A stretch of 15,998 nt of DNA from CAYOEZ01 sp964402955 (GCA_964402955.1 CAYOEZ010000101.1:1-15998); one strand, 5' to 3'. Positions 7,313-14,904 are shown, numbered from the stretch's first letter. Notes: generated by a model not told the origin, from the sequence alone. Program-made: numbers and translations.

Positions 7313-8193
7313 TCGCTCAGCCATATTCCGCCCTCATGCAGATAGTCGATGACCGGCAAACCTGTGGTTGTTGAGATCTCCCGTGCCAAGATACGCCGAT
7401 GACAATCCTGCTTGTTTTTCTCGAAACATATCAGCACTGTCGGCGCACGTTTACACAATCCCGAAATGGCCTGGAGAGAATCTGCAGCGGTCGGAAGGAT
7501 CCGTTTGATGTAGTCTGACCACAGTGTGGCTCTGTCTGCCGCTTGCTGGCGGTTTTCGGGCGGGATGCCGATATCCGGGTAGTGGCGGTATTCCAGGCCG
7601 AAGTCTTCGCATCTCCCTTGCAAGCTGGCCTTCGAGAACCCATACTTGCGCGAGATTGGATTATTCCTTGAATCGACAACTGCACGAATTCCTGCATGCA
7701 ATAGGATGCTCAGAAAAGAGTCAATCGAAAGACCTTCGTACCCGAGAGAGTACACGCCTGGTTCTGCCTGACGATCGGGAATCTTGGCGCGGCTTGGCAA
7801 TAGGCTACGGGAAGCATACCATGGGTACTTCCCGTAGACATAGCGCATCAACTGCTCATGTGGCATAGACATGTATGTTTCTGCTATTCTGGCAATAGAG
7901 TACGTGACCCCGCTAGTCATCTTAGGTGGGGCTGGAAACTCCTGATTCCGCCGGATGCAGTTACCCTCTATTTGGACACAGCCTAAGCGCTCGAGTTCTT
8001 GGATGTCCCTATAGGCCAGGAAAGAAAACGGACCATACTTGTAGGGTACGAAGTCATAATAGCTGCCGAGTTCAGAGAATCTTTCTTCTTCTCTCAGGAG
8101 GAAGAGTGACTTCATTAGCTGGAGTTTCGACGCCGTCTGGGCGGGCGCTCTCTGCAAAAGCGCGAGCAGCACTCTTTGTCGCCAGTAAAGCAT
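7309..8193 (-). CDS. N-terminal winged-helix-like domain fused to DUF488
   Basis: A 294-residue two-part protein. Residues 1-80 look like a helical DNA- or protein-binding domain (KLQLMKSLFLLREEERFSEL, then YDFVPYKYGPFSF and RDIQELERLGCVQIEG), similar in layout to SocA/Panacea-like or winged-helix domains. The segment around 80-140 is a linker. Residues 147-294 are DUF488: YSLGYEGLSIDSFLSILLHA, VVDSRNNPISRKYGFSK (173-189) and the signature ICFEKNKQDCHRR (255-267). DUF488 proteins have no settled function, though the conserved arginines, cysteines and CHR motif suggest an enzyme. The ATG follows TAGGAGG at 8-nt spacing. It is the first gene of a two-gene cassette and has a palindrome upstream. 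The fusion with a putative regulatory domain, plus the overlapping partner, suggests an accessory or defence-type module; that is inference. Confidence 0.85.
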   Translation of the reverse strand: MLYWRQRVLLALLQRAPAQTASKLQLMKSLFLLREEERFSELGSYYDFVPYKYGPFSFLAYRDIQELERLGCVQIEGNCIRRNQEFPAPPKMTSGVTYSIARIAETYMSMPHEQLMRYVYGKYPWYASRSLLPSRAKIPDRQAEPGVYSLGYEGLSIDSFLSILLHAGIRAVVDSRNNPISRKYGFSKASLQGRCEDFGLEYRHYPDIGIPPENRQQAADRATLWSDYIKRILPTAADSLQAISGLCKRAPTVLICFEKNKQDCHRRILAREISTTTGLPVIDYLHEGGIWLSE

Positions 8194-8229
8194 GATCTGC
8201 GCCTCCTATGCGCCCCGGTGTTGTGAGAA

Positions 8230-8245
8230 ACGGTGTCAACACCGT
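8230..8245. promoter_or_regulatory. Palindrome upstream of the DUF488 cassette
   Basis: ACGGTGT-CA-ACACCGT is a perfect 7-bp-arm inverted repeat 37 bp ahead of the start codon at 8193, with a half-copy CGGTGTTG at 8216-8223. The minus strand carries TTGACA inside it (8234-8239), a -35 look-alike, but no good -10 follows at 16-18 bp. It could be an operator, possibly for the fusion protein's own N-terminal domain. The rest of the 274-bp gap (8194-8467) holds nothing I can identify. Confidence 0.5.
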
Positions 8246-8467
8246 CCTAATCAAGTTTTTCCAACCATCGATACGGCAATTGGAACACCTGTCTTCCATT
8301 TCGGTGGCTTGCGGCAAACCCTAAGCGCATGGGTGTCATCGCCATGTACGTTCTGAACGCTCGCGCGCTTTCACAACAAAGACGGCCAGACTTACGTGTC
8401 TAGCCCTTGCTTCATGGCTCTCCTTGGCTCTGTGTGCTCAGGAGACGCCGCAATTGGCCCAAACTCC

Positions 8468-9529
8468 TTACACCTTGAGCTTGATCCACCGCACGACAGC
8501 CTGGCAATCCTCGACTGCCCAGAACGAGATATGCACCGTGCCGTCGCCCATATCAACGAGGCAGGGGGCGCCAAACTGCAGCCGGGCGAAGTTGGTGACC
8601 ATGTTGCCGGTGGTGCTGACCAGGCTGCTTCCGGCGACGCCCCACAGTCCCAGTTCCTCTTCATGCACCCAGTTGTCTCCGTCGAGGCGCGAGACAACGG
8701 CCCATAAGCCCTGCTTGTCCATTCTGCGGAAGACGGAGAGGAAGCGGCCATCACTCAACTCGATCGGCGTCAGCGTCTGCCCCAGCAGTCCCATCGAGCG
8801 CGGCTGGGAGAATGCCTTGCCGCCGTCTGTGCTGATGACGTACTGGTTGGGCAGGTCTTTCTTGTTCTTGCGGTCATAGGCCCAGGCGGCGATCAGCAGA
8901 CGGCCATCACGTAGCTCAATCATCTTCGATTCCCAGAAGGTGATCTCGTCGGCGAGATTGATCATCGTGTCCACGTAGGTGGGCCAGGTCGCCCCCTTGT
9001 CGTGGGACACGAAGGCCAGCGTTCTGATCCCGTTGGGGCAATGGCCGTCCCATCCCTGCCAGGTGGAGGTGGACAGCAGCCACGTCCCGTTGCTCAGCAT
9101 GGTGATGGGTGTGCATATCTCAAAGCACGGGCCATCGAGCGGCGGCTCGAACAACGCCGGCCCCGTCCAGGTGTGGCCGCGGTCGCGCGATCGCGCGATC
9201 ATCAGGTCTTGCTCGACATAACCGCCGGTGGCCGGGTTGTTGAGCCCCTCGTTCTGGCGCTGGCGGTGCTGCCGGATCATGAAGGAGAGCAGTTCACCGT
9301 CGGGACTGAGCGAGATGCGGGCGCTGTCGGTAGTGGGTATCTCCGTTTTGCCGGGATAGATGAGATTTTCCAGCGTCCAGGTCTCGCCACCATCCAGCGA
9401 GCGCGAGACATAGGTGCGCAGGTCGTGCGACTGCATGGCCTGCCCTAGGCGCACTGTCGCCGCCATCTCCCCATCGGCGAAACGCACTAGCGAGGGGAAG
9501 TAGGCGTGCAGGCTGCGCACATGGGGCAT
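8468..9529 (-). CDS. Sialidase-family (BNR/Asp-box repeat) protein
   Basis: A predicted six-bladed beta-propeller of the exo-alpha-sialidase/BNR superfamily, which cleaves terminal sugars or binds glycans. Four Asp-box-like repeats are spaced through it: SLDGGETW (44-51), SRDRGHTW (114-121), SHDKGATW (174-181) and the weaker STDGGKAF (232-239). No signal peptide is apparent, so it may act in the cytoplasm or the N-terminus is misread. In-frame sequence upstream of this ATG (ISLLSTGFIFKNA) looks like family sequence and follows AGGAGA, which lies 5-6 nt before an ATC codon at 9574. True translation may therefore begin there or the original ATG has mutated. With that extension the protein is about 368 residues. 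The gene follows thyX by roughly 10 bp. The substrate cannot be stated, as catalytic residues are not unambiguous. Confidence 0.85.
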   Translation of the reverse strand: MPHVRSLHAYFPSLVRFADGEMAATVRLGQAMQSHDLRTYVSRSLDGGETWTLENLIYPGKTEIPTTDSARISLSPDGELLSFMIRQHRQRQNEGLNNPATGGYVEQDLMIARSRDRGHTWTGPALFEPPLDGPCFEICTPITMLSNGTWLLSTSTWQGWDGHCPNGIRTLAFVSHDKGATWPTYVDTMINLADEITFWESKMIELRDGRLLIAAWAYDRKNKKDLPNQYVISTDGGKAFSQPRSMGLLGQTLTPIELSDGRFLSVFRRMDKQGLWAVVSRLDGDNWVHEEELGLWGVAGSSLVSTTGNMVTNFARLQFGAPCLVDMGDGTVHISFWAVEDCQAVVRWIKLKV

Positions 9530-9585
9530 GGCGTTCTTGAAGATGAATCCAGTGCTCAGGAGAGAGATGCTGATGGTCGTCTCCT

Positions 9586-11289
9586 CTAGATGTGTCCTGC
9601 GGCCTTCCTGCGTGCGCTGCGCATTTCGGCGCGCAGGCGGCCCATGGGAATGTCAGGTGTCATGTTGACAAAGGTCATGCCGCGCGCCAACTCCGGATGC
9701 ACGGCGTTGATGGCGTGGTACATGTCCTGCGCCGTGTGCCGGTAATCGCGGTGGCCTTGTTCGCCCGAACGCAGCTCGATCAGGTAGTATGCTTCACGCA
9801 AGTTCATCTGGATGCTGTAGCGCACGCGGTAGCCCATGGGAACGGCATACTGCGCTTCGGCGGGCATCTCCGCATGCAGGCGCGCAAAGAGAGCGTCTGC
9901 CTGTTCCATTCCCTGCTCGTAGAGTGCCTTGATCTGGGGCACTGCGGCAATATCTGGGTTGGTGTCGTAGCCGATGGCGGTTGTGAACTGCTGCCGCGCT
10001 GGTGTGCAGACGCGGTGGCGCTGCAAGTCGCGGTACTCGCCGATGTTCAGGCAAAGCTCAAAGGTGTAGTTGGCGCGCTCGAAAGCACGGCCCGGCTTGT
10101 GGCGGCGATTGGCGCGCTCTCCCAGGTAGTCAGCGATGATACGTTCTTTGGCCTCGCCCGCCATAGCGGCCACCGTCTGCAATAGGTCGGCCTCAGCATA
10201 GTCGGAATAGGGAAAAAGGATGGCGGCGACCACACTATCCAGAGCGTCGCCATCGTAGCGCAGAAGCGTGACCTTGCAGGTGGAGCTTGGCGGCGGCGTG
10301 GGCTGGACGGCTTTGGCCCAGTGCATCTGCGCCTGGCGGCGGTGGCGCAGGTATTCTTGCTGCGCCAACCCGCGCTCGTTGCTGGCGCGTTTGATGAAGG
10401 GGCCGATCACGCTCTCAAGTTCATGCTGAGCGGCAAAAGCCAGCGTCTGCATCTCGTCGAGAGCGTCGGCGTAGAGCTTGGTCAAGATGTACTCATGGCT
10501 GCGCCCGTTGGCGTAGACGCCTACGTTGGTAAGCGACGCCAGCGGCAAGAAACAGCGCAGCGAGTCGCAGGCCCGCGCACGCAGCGCTTGATTGTAGGCG
10601 AAGAGCGCACTCTTCTTGAACTCCTCGTCCTTGATGCGTGCGTAGGACATGGATTCGCCGCTGAGCGTGTTGTCGAAGACGATGTCGTCGATAGGGTGCT
10701 GCGCCTGCAAATACGCGGTCATCAGCGGGAAGCTCTGGGCGTAGACATCGAAGAGGTGATCCATACAGGCGATGAAATCGCCGCCACAAGGCGAGGCAAG
10801 GATGAGACGGTCGCGATAGTACTTGTAGCGCCCATCCACTTTGTCGTCGAATCGTACATAGCGGGTGGACTTCTCCAGATAGGACGCTCCGATGCGGCTG
10901 TCTTCGATGGCCTTGGCGGCGATCTGTGATATCTCCTGGTAGGCGATGTGTGCGCCGCCCAGTTCGCCGACCGAGTCGTCGCCGTAATCGGAGAGAACAC
11001 GATTGTAGAATGCCTCAGCCTTGTGCAGAGCACTGCTGCCTTCATCGGCGCAAGCGGCAGCCTGCAAGACGATATCGTCGTGGCCGTAGAACTCATCGAG
11101 GAACAGCCGGCGCACGCCTTTGGGGGTGCGGCTGTAGCGCGAGAAAAGCGCGCCCTTCGTCACTTCGGGCAGGTTGCGCAGAGCGACGACCGAGCGGCTC
11201 ACGTTGGTGAAGAAGGGTTGCAGAATGACCTCTTCTTCTTCCGTGAAGCTCTCGCTCGATTCAGTCAATAGCCCGAGTCGATCCGCCAT
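9586..11289 (-). CDS. Tandem ThyX-like (FAD-dependent thymidylate synthase fold) protein
   Basis: A 567-residue protein, about twice the length of ThyX, containing two ThyX-like halves. Numbered from the start used here, half one holds ASYLEKSTRYVRFD (135-148) and the helix RARACDSLRCFLPLASLTNV. Half two holds QRHRVCTPARQQF (423-435) and the family's C-terminal signature in GYRVRYSIQMNLREAYYLIE. ThyX makes dTMP from dUMP using FAD and methylene-THF through the motif RHRx7S. Half two keeps RHR but has glutamine where the serine belongs. Half one lacks RHR but keeps S-x3-E-x-STRY. Synthase activity is therefore uncertain. The start at 11289 has GGAG six bases upstream; longer starts at 11301 and 11343 are in frame. 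It lies 35 bp after the transporter gene and just ahead of the sialidase. Similar double-length proteins occur, as I recall, in Chloroflexota. Confidence 0.85.
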   Translation of the reverse strand: MADRLGLLTESSESFTEEEEVILQPFFTNVSRSVVALRNLPEVTKGALFSRYSRTPKGVRRLFLDEFYGHDDIVLQAAACADEGSSALHKAEAFYNRVLSDYGDDSVGELGGAHIAYQEISQIAAKAIEDSRIGASYLEKSTRYVRFDDKVDGRYKYYRDRLILASPCGGDFIACMDHLFDVYAQSFPLMTAYLQAQHPIDDIVFDNTLSGESMSYARIKDEEFKKSALFAYNQALRARACDSLRCFLPLASLTNVGVYANGRSHEYILTKLYADALDEMQTLAFAAQHELESVIGPFIKRASNERGLAQQEYLRHRRQAQMHWAKAVQPTPPPSSTCKVTLLRYDGDALDSVVAAILFPYSDYAEADLLQTVAAMAGEAKERIIADYLGERANRRHKPGRAFERANYTFELCLNIGEYRDLQRHRVCTPARQQFTTAIGYDTNPDIAAVPQIKALYEQGMEQADALFARLHAEMPAEAQYAVPMGYRVRYSIQMNLREAYYLIELRSGEQGHRDYRHTAQDMYHAINAVHPELARGMTFVNMTPDIPMGRLRAEMRSARRKAAGHI

Positions 11290-11324
11290 GCCTGTCTCCA
11301 TGTGAGTACCAGACTTGATTCGCT

Positions 11325-12271
11325 CTACTTGGCGGCCATCCACTGCACGTCATCGTGGCCGCAGTGCTCGTCCTCGATCTGGATGGTGGTGTGTTCGATG
11401 CCGTAGTCGTGCGCAAGCACGTGGTTGACCTGGGAGAGGACGTCACGTGCCTGGATGGAGGTATCGTCGCTCAGGATGATATGGCCGCTCATGGTACATA
11501 ACTGGGGGGTCACACACCAGATATGCACGTCATGGATGCTGCAGACGCCGGGCACGGCATGTCATGTAATGAGGTCATGACCTGATCAAGGTCGATGTGG
11601 CGCGGTGTGCCTTCGAGCAGCACATCGACCGACTCATCGATCAGACGCACTGCGCCGACGATGATGATCAGACCAATGCCGATACTCACCAGAGGGTCGA
11701 TGATCGACCAGCCGGTGAGCATAATGACACGGCCGGCAATGATGACGCCGACCGACGAGATGGCGTCGCCAACCAGGTGCAGGAACGCGCCACGCATGTT
11801 CAGGTTGTCGCCGGCGTTGCGCAATAAGAACACACCAGCGCCATTGCCAAGCAGTCCCAGGATGGCAATGATGAATACCTCGAGGCCGTGCACCGGTTGT
11901 GGGTTGCGCAGACGCCGGTAGGCCTCGACGAAGATGAACAGCGAAACCACGACGAGCGTCACGCCGTTGACCAGCGCCGACAGAATCTCGAAGCGATGGA
12001 AACCGAAGGTCTTGCGGCTATTGGCGGGACGCGCCGACAGCCGCAGCGCGACAAGGCTGAGCAGAAGCGCCGCCAGGTCAGTGAACACATGGCCGGCGTC
12101 GCTGAGCAGCGCCAGGCTGTTGGCGAGCAAGCCGCCGATGACTTCAAGCAGAAGAATGCCGGCTGTGACGCCAATGGTCAACAGAAGCCGGCCCTGTGTT
12201 CCCGCGCCCGGCGTGACAGTATGGGCGTGCTCGTGCGGAAGTGCATGTGAATGTGCGTGTGATTCCGTCAA
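11325..12271 (-). pseudogene. Cation diffusion facilitator (CzcD/ZitB-like), frameshifted by a 5-bp duplication
   Basis: This gene encodes a zinc/divalent-metal exporter of the CDF family: histidine-rich N-terminus (HAHSHALPHEHAH), six hydrophobic segments, and metal-site motifs SDAGHVFTD (H61, D65) and HLVGD in the fifth helix. The frame runs normally to TSLHDMP and then ends prematurely at 11510. The next frame continues exactly as the family does (GVCSIHDVHIWCVT to DDVQWMAAK), ending in TAG at 11325. At 11550-11559 the minus strand reads TGCCG-TGCCC; removing 5 nt restores IDLDQV...MPGVCSIHDVH and a 313-residue protein (942 nt). The start is a TTG at 12271 with no good ribosome site, so it is uncertain. 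As it stands, the membrane domain would be made without the cytoplasmic dimerisation domain. Loss of function is likely unless the duplication is a sequencing error. Confidence 0.85.
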
Positions 12272-12337
12272 TAGTATGGGTGAAGACGAGCATGATTGGG
12301 ACAGCAGTGTCTTTCTCGCCCCCTACCTCCAGGCGCG

Positions 12338-12366
12338 ATTATACAGAGGCAAGGGGGAAAAGTCAA
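12338..12366 (-). promoter_or_regulatory. Sigma-70-type promoter of the transporter-thyX-like-sialidase cluster
   Basis: The minus strand carries TTGACT (12361-12366), exactly 17 bp, then a perfect TATAAT (12338-12343). The start site should be near 12331, giving a leader of about 60 nt before the TTG at 12271. The leader contains GGAGGT at the beginning, but no start codon follows at usable distance. Confidence 0.8.
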
Positions 12367-12376
12367 TGAAGCGCGA

Positions 12377-12425
12377 GGGGGGGAGAAGGGGAGACGGGGG
12401 GACGCGGGGACGCGGAGACGGGGGG
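12377..12425 (+). repeat. G-tract cluster (G-quadruplex-forming potential)
   Basis: Runs of G lie at 12377-12383, 12388-12391, 12396-12401, 12406-12409 and 12420-12425, separated by 4-nt loops (AGAA, AGAC, ACGC) and one 10-nt loop. This fits the usual G-quadruplex pattern on the plus strand. It begins right after the stop codon of the TPR gene, so its transcript would be C-rich, and it sits just ahead of the promoter at 12338-12366. It could impede polymerase or act as a dispersed repeat. Confidence 0.7.
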
Positions 12426-13979
12426 CTATTCGGGAGGAAGGCCAACGAGGGAGCGGAATTCAGGGTCATGCAGAATGGGGACCAAGAAGGAGTCGGTTCT
12501 CGCCATTTCTCTGCACTCGGGATAACGTGAGATCGCCTGACGGAGCCACTTGAGGGCTGCATCTCGATGGCCTTCGTGAACTTCGAGACAGGCAAGCAGG
12601 TAGTATGGTTTGGCGTATTGGGCTGCGACACCGATTGCCTTCTTGAAGTCGTCCATGGCACCTGTGTAGTTTACCAGCACCGTGCGTTCAAGGCCGCGGT
12701 TGATGTAGGCGTCAGCGGAATCCGGTGCGAGCTCGATTGCTGATGTGTAGTCCTCGATTGGTTTCCCGTAATGTCCAAGCCTGCTGTGTGAGTCGGCGCG
12801 GACGAAATAGGCTTGCGCACTTGGTTCGAGACGGATAGCACACGTGCAGTCCTGAACGGCAGCGGCATACTCGCCAATCAGATAGTGGGCGAGACCACGA
12901 TTGTAGAAAGCTGGGGCATGGTGGGGCACCAGGGCGATACTAGTCGATAGCTCCGCGATGGCTTGTTTCTCGCGGCCTTTGCCATGGTAAGCTCCGGCCA
13001 GGTAAAAATGGAGTATTCCCTGACTTTTCACGTCCTCTTCCTTCGCTGCATAGACCAGGGCGTCGGTCAACGGAGGCAGGGCGTCGTCGTACCTGGCGCT
13101 GAAGTAGTAGCTGAGGCCGACGGCGAGGCCGGTCGCGTAGGCTGTCATGTTGGCGAGGGATGACTCAATTGACGCTGGGATGTTACGGCTTGGCTCGAGA
13201 ATAGCTCGTTCCGCCGGCTCGACAAAGCCCACGAGGGACTGCTGTGGACTTAGCAAGTCGCGGACAGGATCGAAGTGCAAGTGCGGTCTGACAACGCCCC
13301 CTGTGTCGACAATGCACTGGCCGTAGATGACCAAGTGGGCGCGAGCATTCGCAGCAAGACGGTGAGCTTTACCCGGCTCACGTACGATCGAGGGGACAGG
13401 CTCCTCGACTTTGACACCAGCGTCGGTGACACGTTTCTTGATCTTAAGAAGCAGGCGATCGCTGTTGATCTCACTTGTCTCGCTGTAGCCGCGCATGTTG
13501 TCGGCGCTGAGGGTGCAAAGTAGAATGGTAAACGCTGGCGGCCACTGAATGTCGGAGCGGTACTGCAGGATAGTGAAGCCGAGACTGGCGATGGCAGCAA
13601 GGGAGGTGAGAAGAGCGACAGGTATGTCTGACGCATGGAGGCTGGGGATGAATGATGTGGTGGCGGACCACAGTAGAAGGAATGCAGCGATGGCTGAGGC
13701 GCAGCAGGATAGACGGGCGATCGTTCGGCGTTCAGGCGAGTAGTAGGCGCGGTGGCGTCAGAAGCCAACATAGGCACAGGGGACGGCGAGGGTGAGAGGA
13801 ATCGTCGCACAGACCAACCACAGAACGCCAGTGAAGCTAAGCGCATTCAGGCCCACGGCCAGTGCGGCAAGGCCCGCGATGGTGTCGCCGGCGAATGCAA
13901 GGAGCGTAATGGCGACCCAAACCGTAATGGCATGCGCCCTGCCTAAGCGCATATCTTCAAGAAGAGCGCGGTCAAGCAT
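12426..13979 (-). pseudogene. Membrane-anchored TPR protein interrupted by one in-frame TGA
   Basis: One continuous frame of 518 codons with a single internal TGA at 13758-13760. Codons 1-73 encode two hydrophobic helices (including VWVAITLLAFAGDTIAGLAAL and VLWLVCATIPLTLAVPCAYV). Directly after the TGA the same frame gives RHRAYYSPERRTIARL and two more helices (AIAAFLLLWSATT; VALLTSLAAIASLGFTILQY). It then continues into a soluble domain with about four to five TPR units (AFYNRGLAHYLIGEYAAAV, AYFVRADSHSRLGHYGKPI, AYINRGLERTVLVNYTGAM, and others). Between the TGA and the ATG at 13496 there is no ATG, GTG or TTG in frame, so a second gene starting after the TGA is unlikely and a TGG-to-TGA nonsense change is the simplest reading. 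The ATG at 13979 has GGAG 7 nt upstream. Function unknown; probably a scaffold or sensor. Confidence 0.8.
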
Positions 13980-14014
13980 TGTGCGTCTCCGTGTGCCTAG
14001 TGTGGGCTGACTCC

Positions 14015-14023
14015 ATTATAGCA
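14015..14023 (-). promoter_or_regulatory. Extended -10 promoter of the TPR gene
   Basis: The minus strand reads TGCTATAAT: a perfect -10 (14015-14020) preceded by the TGn extension. No -35 match is seen 17 bp further, which extended -10 promoters tolerate. The start site would be near 14008, about 28 nt ahead of the ATG at 13979. Confidence 0.65.
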
Positions 14024-14093
14024 CCTTGGACGAGACGACGGGTACGAAAGGCAGCAAGGTAGCGAGAGACACAGAGGTGTAAGGCGCAGTCGC

Positions 14094-14127
14094 CAGGCGA
14101 ACGTGTGTGGGGATAGACGTTCACCTG
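14094..14127 (-). terminator. Hairpin after the toxin-antitoxin pair
   Basis: Eleven-bp arms (CAGGTGAACGT and ACGTTCGCCTG on the minus strand, with one U-G wobble in RNA) enclose a 12-nt loop and begin a few bases after the antitoxin stop. No U-tract follows, so it may be an attenuator or mRNA-stabilising hairpin rather than a classic intrinsic terminator. It separates the antitoxin gene from the TPR promoter. Confidence 0.5.
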
Positions 14128-14130
14128 CAC

Positions 14131-14370
14131 TCACTCCTCCCCGCCGTACATGCGTCTACCCTCGCGCACTGAGCGGACGATCTCTTCGCGCGACAGATTG
14201 AGGTCCACTCCATCCACATCAAGAGGAGAACGCGTGCCAGTCTGAGGCCTGATGACGAAGACCTGCCCATCACGCCGCCGCACAAGAACCTCACCGTCCC
14301 GCGCCGCGTTTTCCAAGAGCGTCGCCAGGTTCTGGCGCGCCTCGGAGTATGTGTACAATCTGCCCATCAT
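14131..14370 (-). CDS. Phd/YefM-family antitoxin
   Basis: A 79-residue protein with the N-terminal layout of Phd/YefM antitoxins: YTYSEARQNLATLLENAARD, then VLVRRRDGQVFVIRP, a DNA-binding and dimerising fold. The acidic tail (NLSREEIVRSVREGRRMYGG) would wrap the toxin. It follows the PIN toxin gene with an ATGA overlap. The usual order in such modules is antitoxin first, so toxin-first here is reversed. A second ATG directly follows the first (MMG), and the ribosome site GGAGG suits the second one better (7 nt). Phd/YefM proteins repress their own operon, and the operator at 14793-14806 contains the TGTACA core known for YefM. Confidence 0.88.
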   Translation of the reverse strand: MMGRLYTYSEARQNLATLLENAARDGEVLVRRRDGQVFVIRPQTGTRSPLDVDGVDLNLSREEIVRSVREGRRMYGGEE

Positions 14371-14768
14371 TGCACCTCCAACACCGGCAAGCCCAAAGCG
14401 GTGGCCGCAGCAACAAGATCCCGATCGAGACTCAGCAGAGGCGCCTTATAGCGCTCCGCACAACATAGCAAGTAAGCATCATAGGCGTAGATATTCAGTT
14501 GTTCGGCGAGATGTACGGCATCTTCCAACTCTACGTCAACCAGGCGGATGGGAATCACCTTGTAGATTCTGATCGCTTGAACAGCCTGCTCTAGTGAAAT
14601 CCTGTGCCTCTTGAGCATTGCAGAAAAGGCGTTGCCAATCTCCCATGGAATTGACTGTGGGGCAAGCAGATCGCTGTCTTTGGTCATCTCGATCAGCGCT
14701 GCCTTTTCGGGCTCGTTGACAATGACGGCGATGATCGCCGACGCATCAATGATGATCTCTTTGCTCAC
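14367..14768 (-). CDS. PIN-domain ribonuclease toxin (VapC-like)
   Basis: A 133-residue PIN nuclease with all four acidic positions: D8 (IIIDASAIIAV), E43 (IPWEIGNAF), D97 (YAYDAYLLCCAE) and D115 (LSLDRDLV). It would cleave RNA when free of its antitoxin. I chose the GTG at 14768 because GGGAGGA lies about 6 nt upstream and PIN proteins begin just before the IIDAS strand. The longer reading (start 14807) would begin within the operator and start-site region. The gene ends overlapping the antitoxin by 4 bp (ATGA). It has its own promoter and operator, so the pair is a self-contained module. Confidence 0.92.
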   Translation of the reverse strand: MSKEIIIDASAIIAVIVNEPEKAALIEMTKDSDLLAPQSIPWEIGNAFSAMLKRHRISLEQAVQAIRIYKVIPIRLVDVELEDAVHLAEQLNIYAYDAYLLCCAERYKAPLLSLDRDLVAAATALGLPVLEVQ

Positions 14769-14792
14769 CCGCTGTCCTCCCGACACATGACT

Positions 14793-14806
14793 TGTACTAT
14801 TGTACA
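14793..14806. promoter_or_regulatory. Palindromic operator of the PIN/Phd pair
   Basis: TGTAC-TATT-GTACA is a perfect inverted repeat placed over the predicted transcription start (about 14803). Its right half plus one base is TGTACA, the core recognised by YefM in E. coli, as I recall. A third TGTACA occurs at 14352-14357 in the antitoxin coding region, and a further palindrome, GACATATGTC, lies at 14851-14860 upstream of the -35. Confidence 0.72.
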
Positions 14807-14809
14807 TAT

Positions 14810-14838
14810 ATCATAACATGTCGGATAGCGCAAGTCAA
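14810..14838 (-). promoter_or_regulatory. Sigma-70-type promoter of the PIN/Phd pair
   Basis: On the minus strand TTGACT (14833-14838) is followed after exactly 17 bp by TATGAT (14810-14815), each matching 5 of 6 consensus bases. The start site would be near 14803, inside the palindromic operator and about 35 nt ahead of the GTG at 14768. Confidence 0.78.
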
Positions 14839-14904
14839 TGGCTCGCTGACGACATATGTCTCCGCGGCCAGTACTGTTTCGCCTCGGTCAAGCACGCTGC
14901 CCCC

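Noticed and set aside
12272..12331. Metal-sensing (NiCo/czcD) riboswitch in the transporter leader
   Set aside because: The leader is only about 60 nt and lacks the paired helices expected of that riboswitch.
13700..13760. Selenocysteine at the internal TGA of the TPR gene
   Set aside because: The codon lies at a membrane-helix boundary, not a redox site, and no stable hairpin with a G-containing loop follows at SECIS distance; a lost tryptophan codon is simpler.
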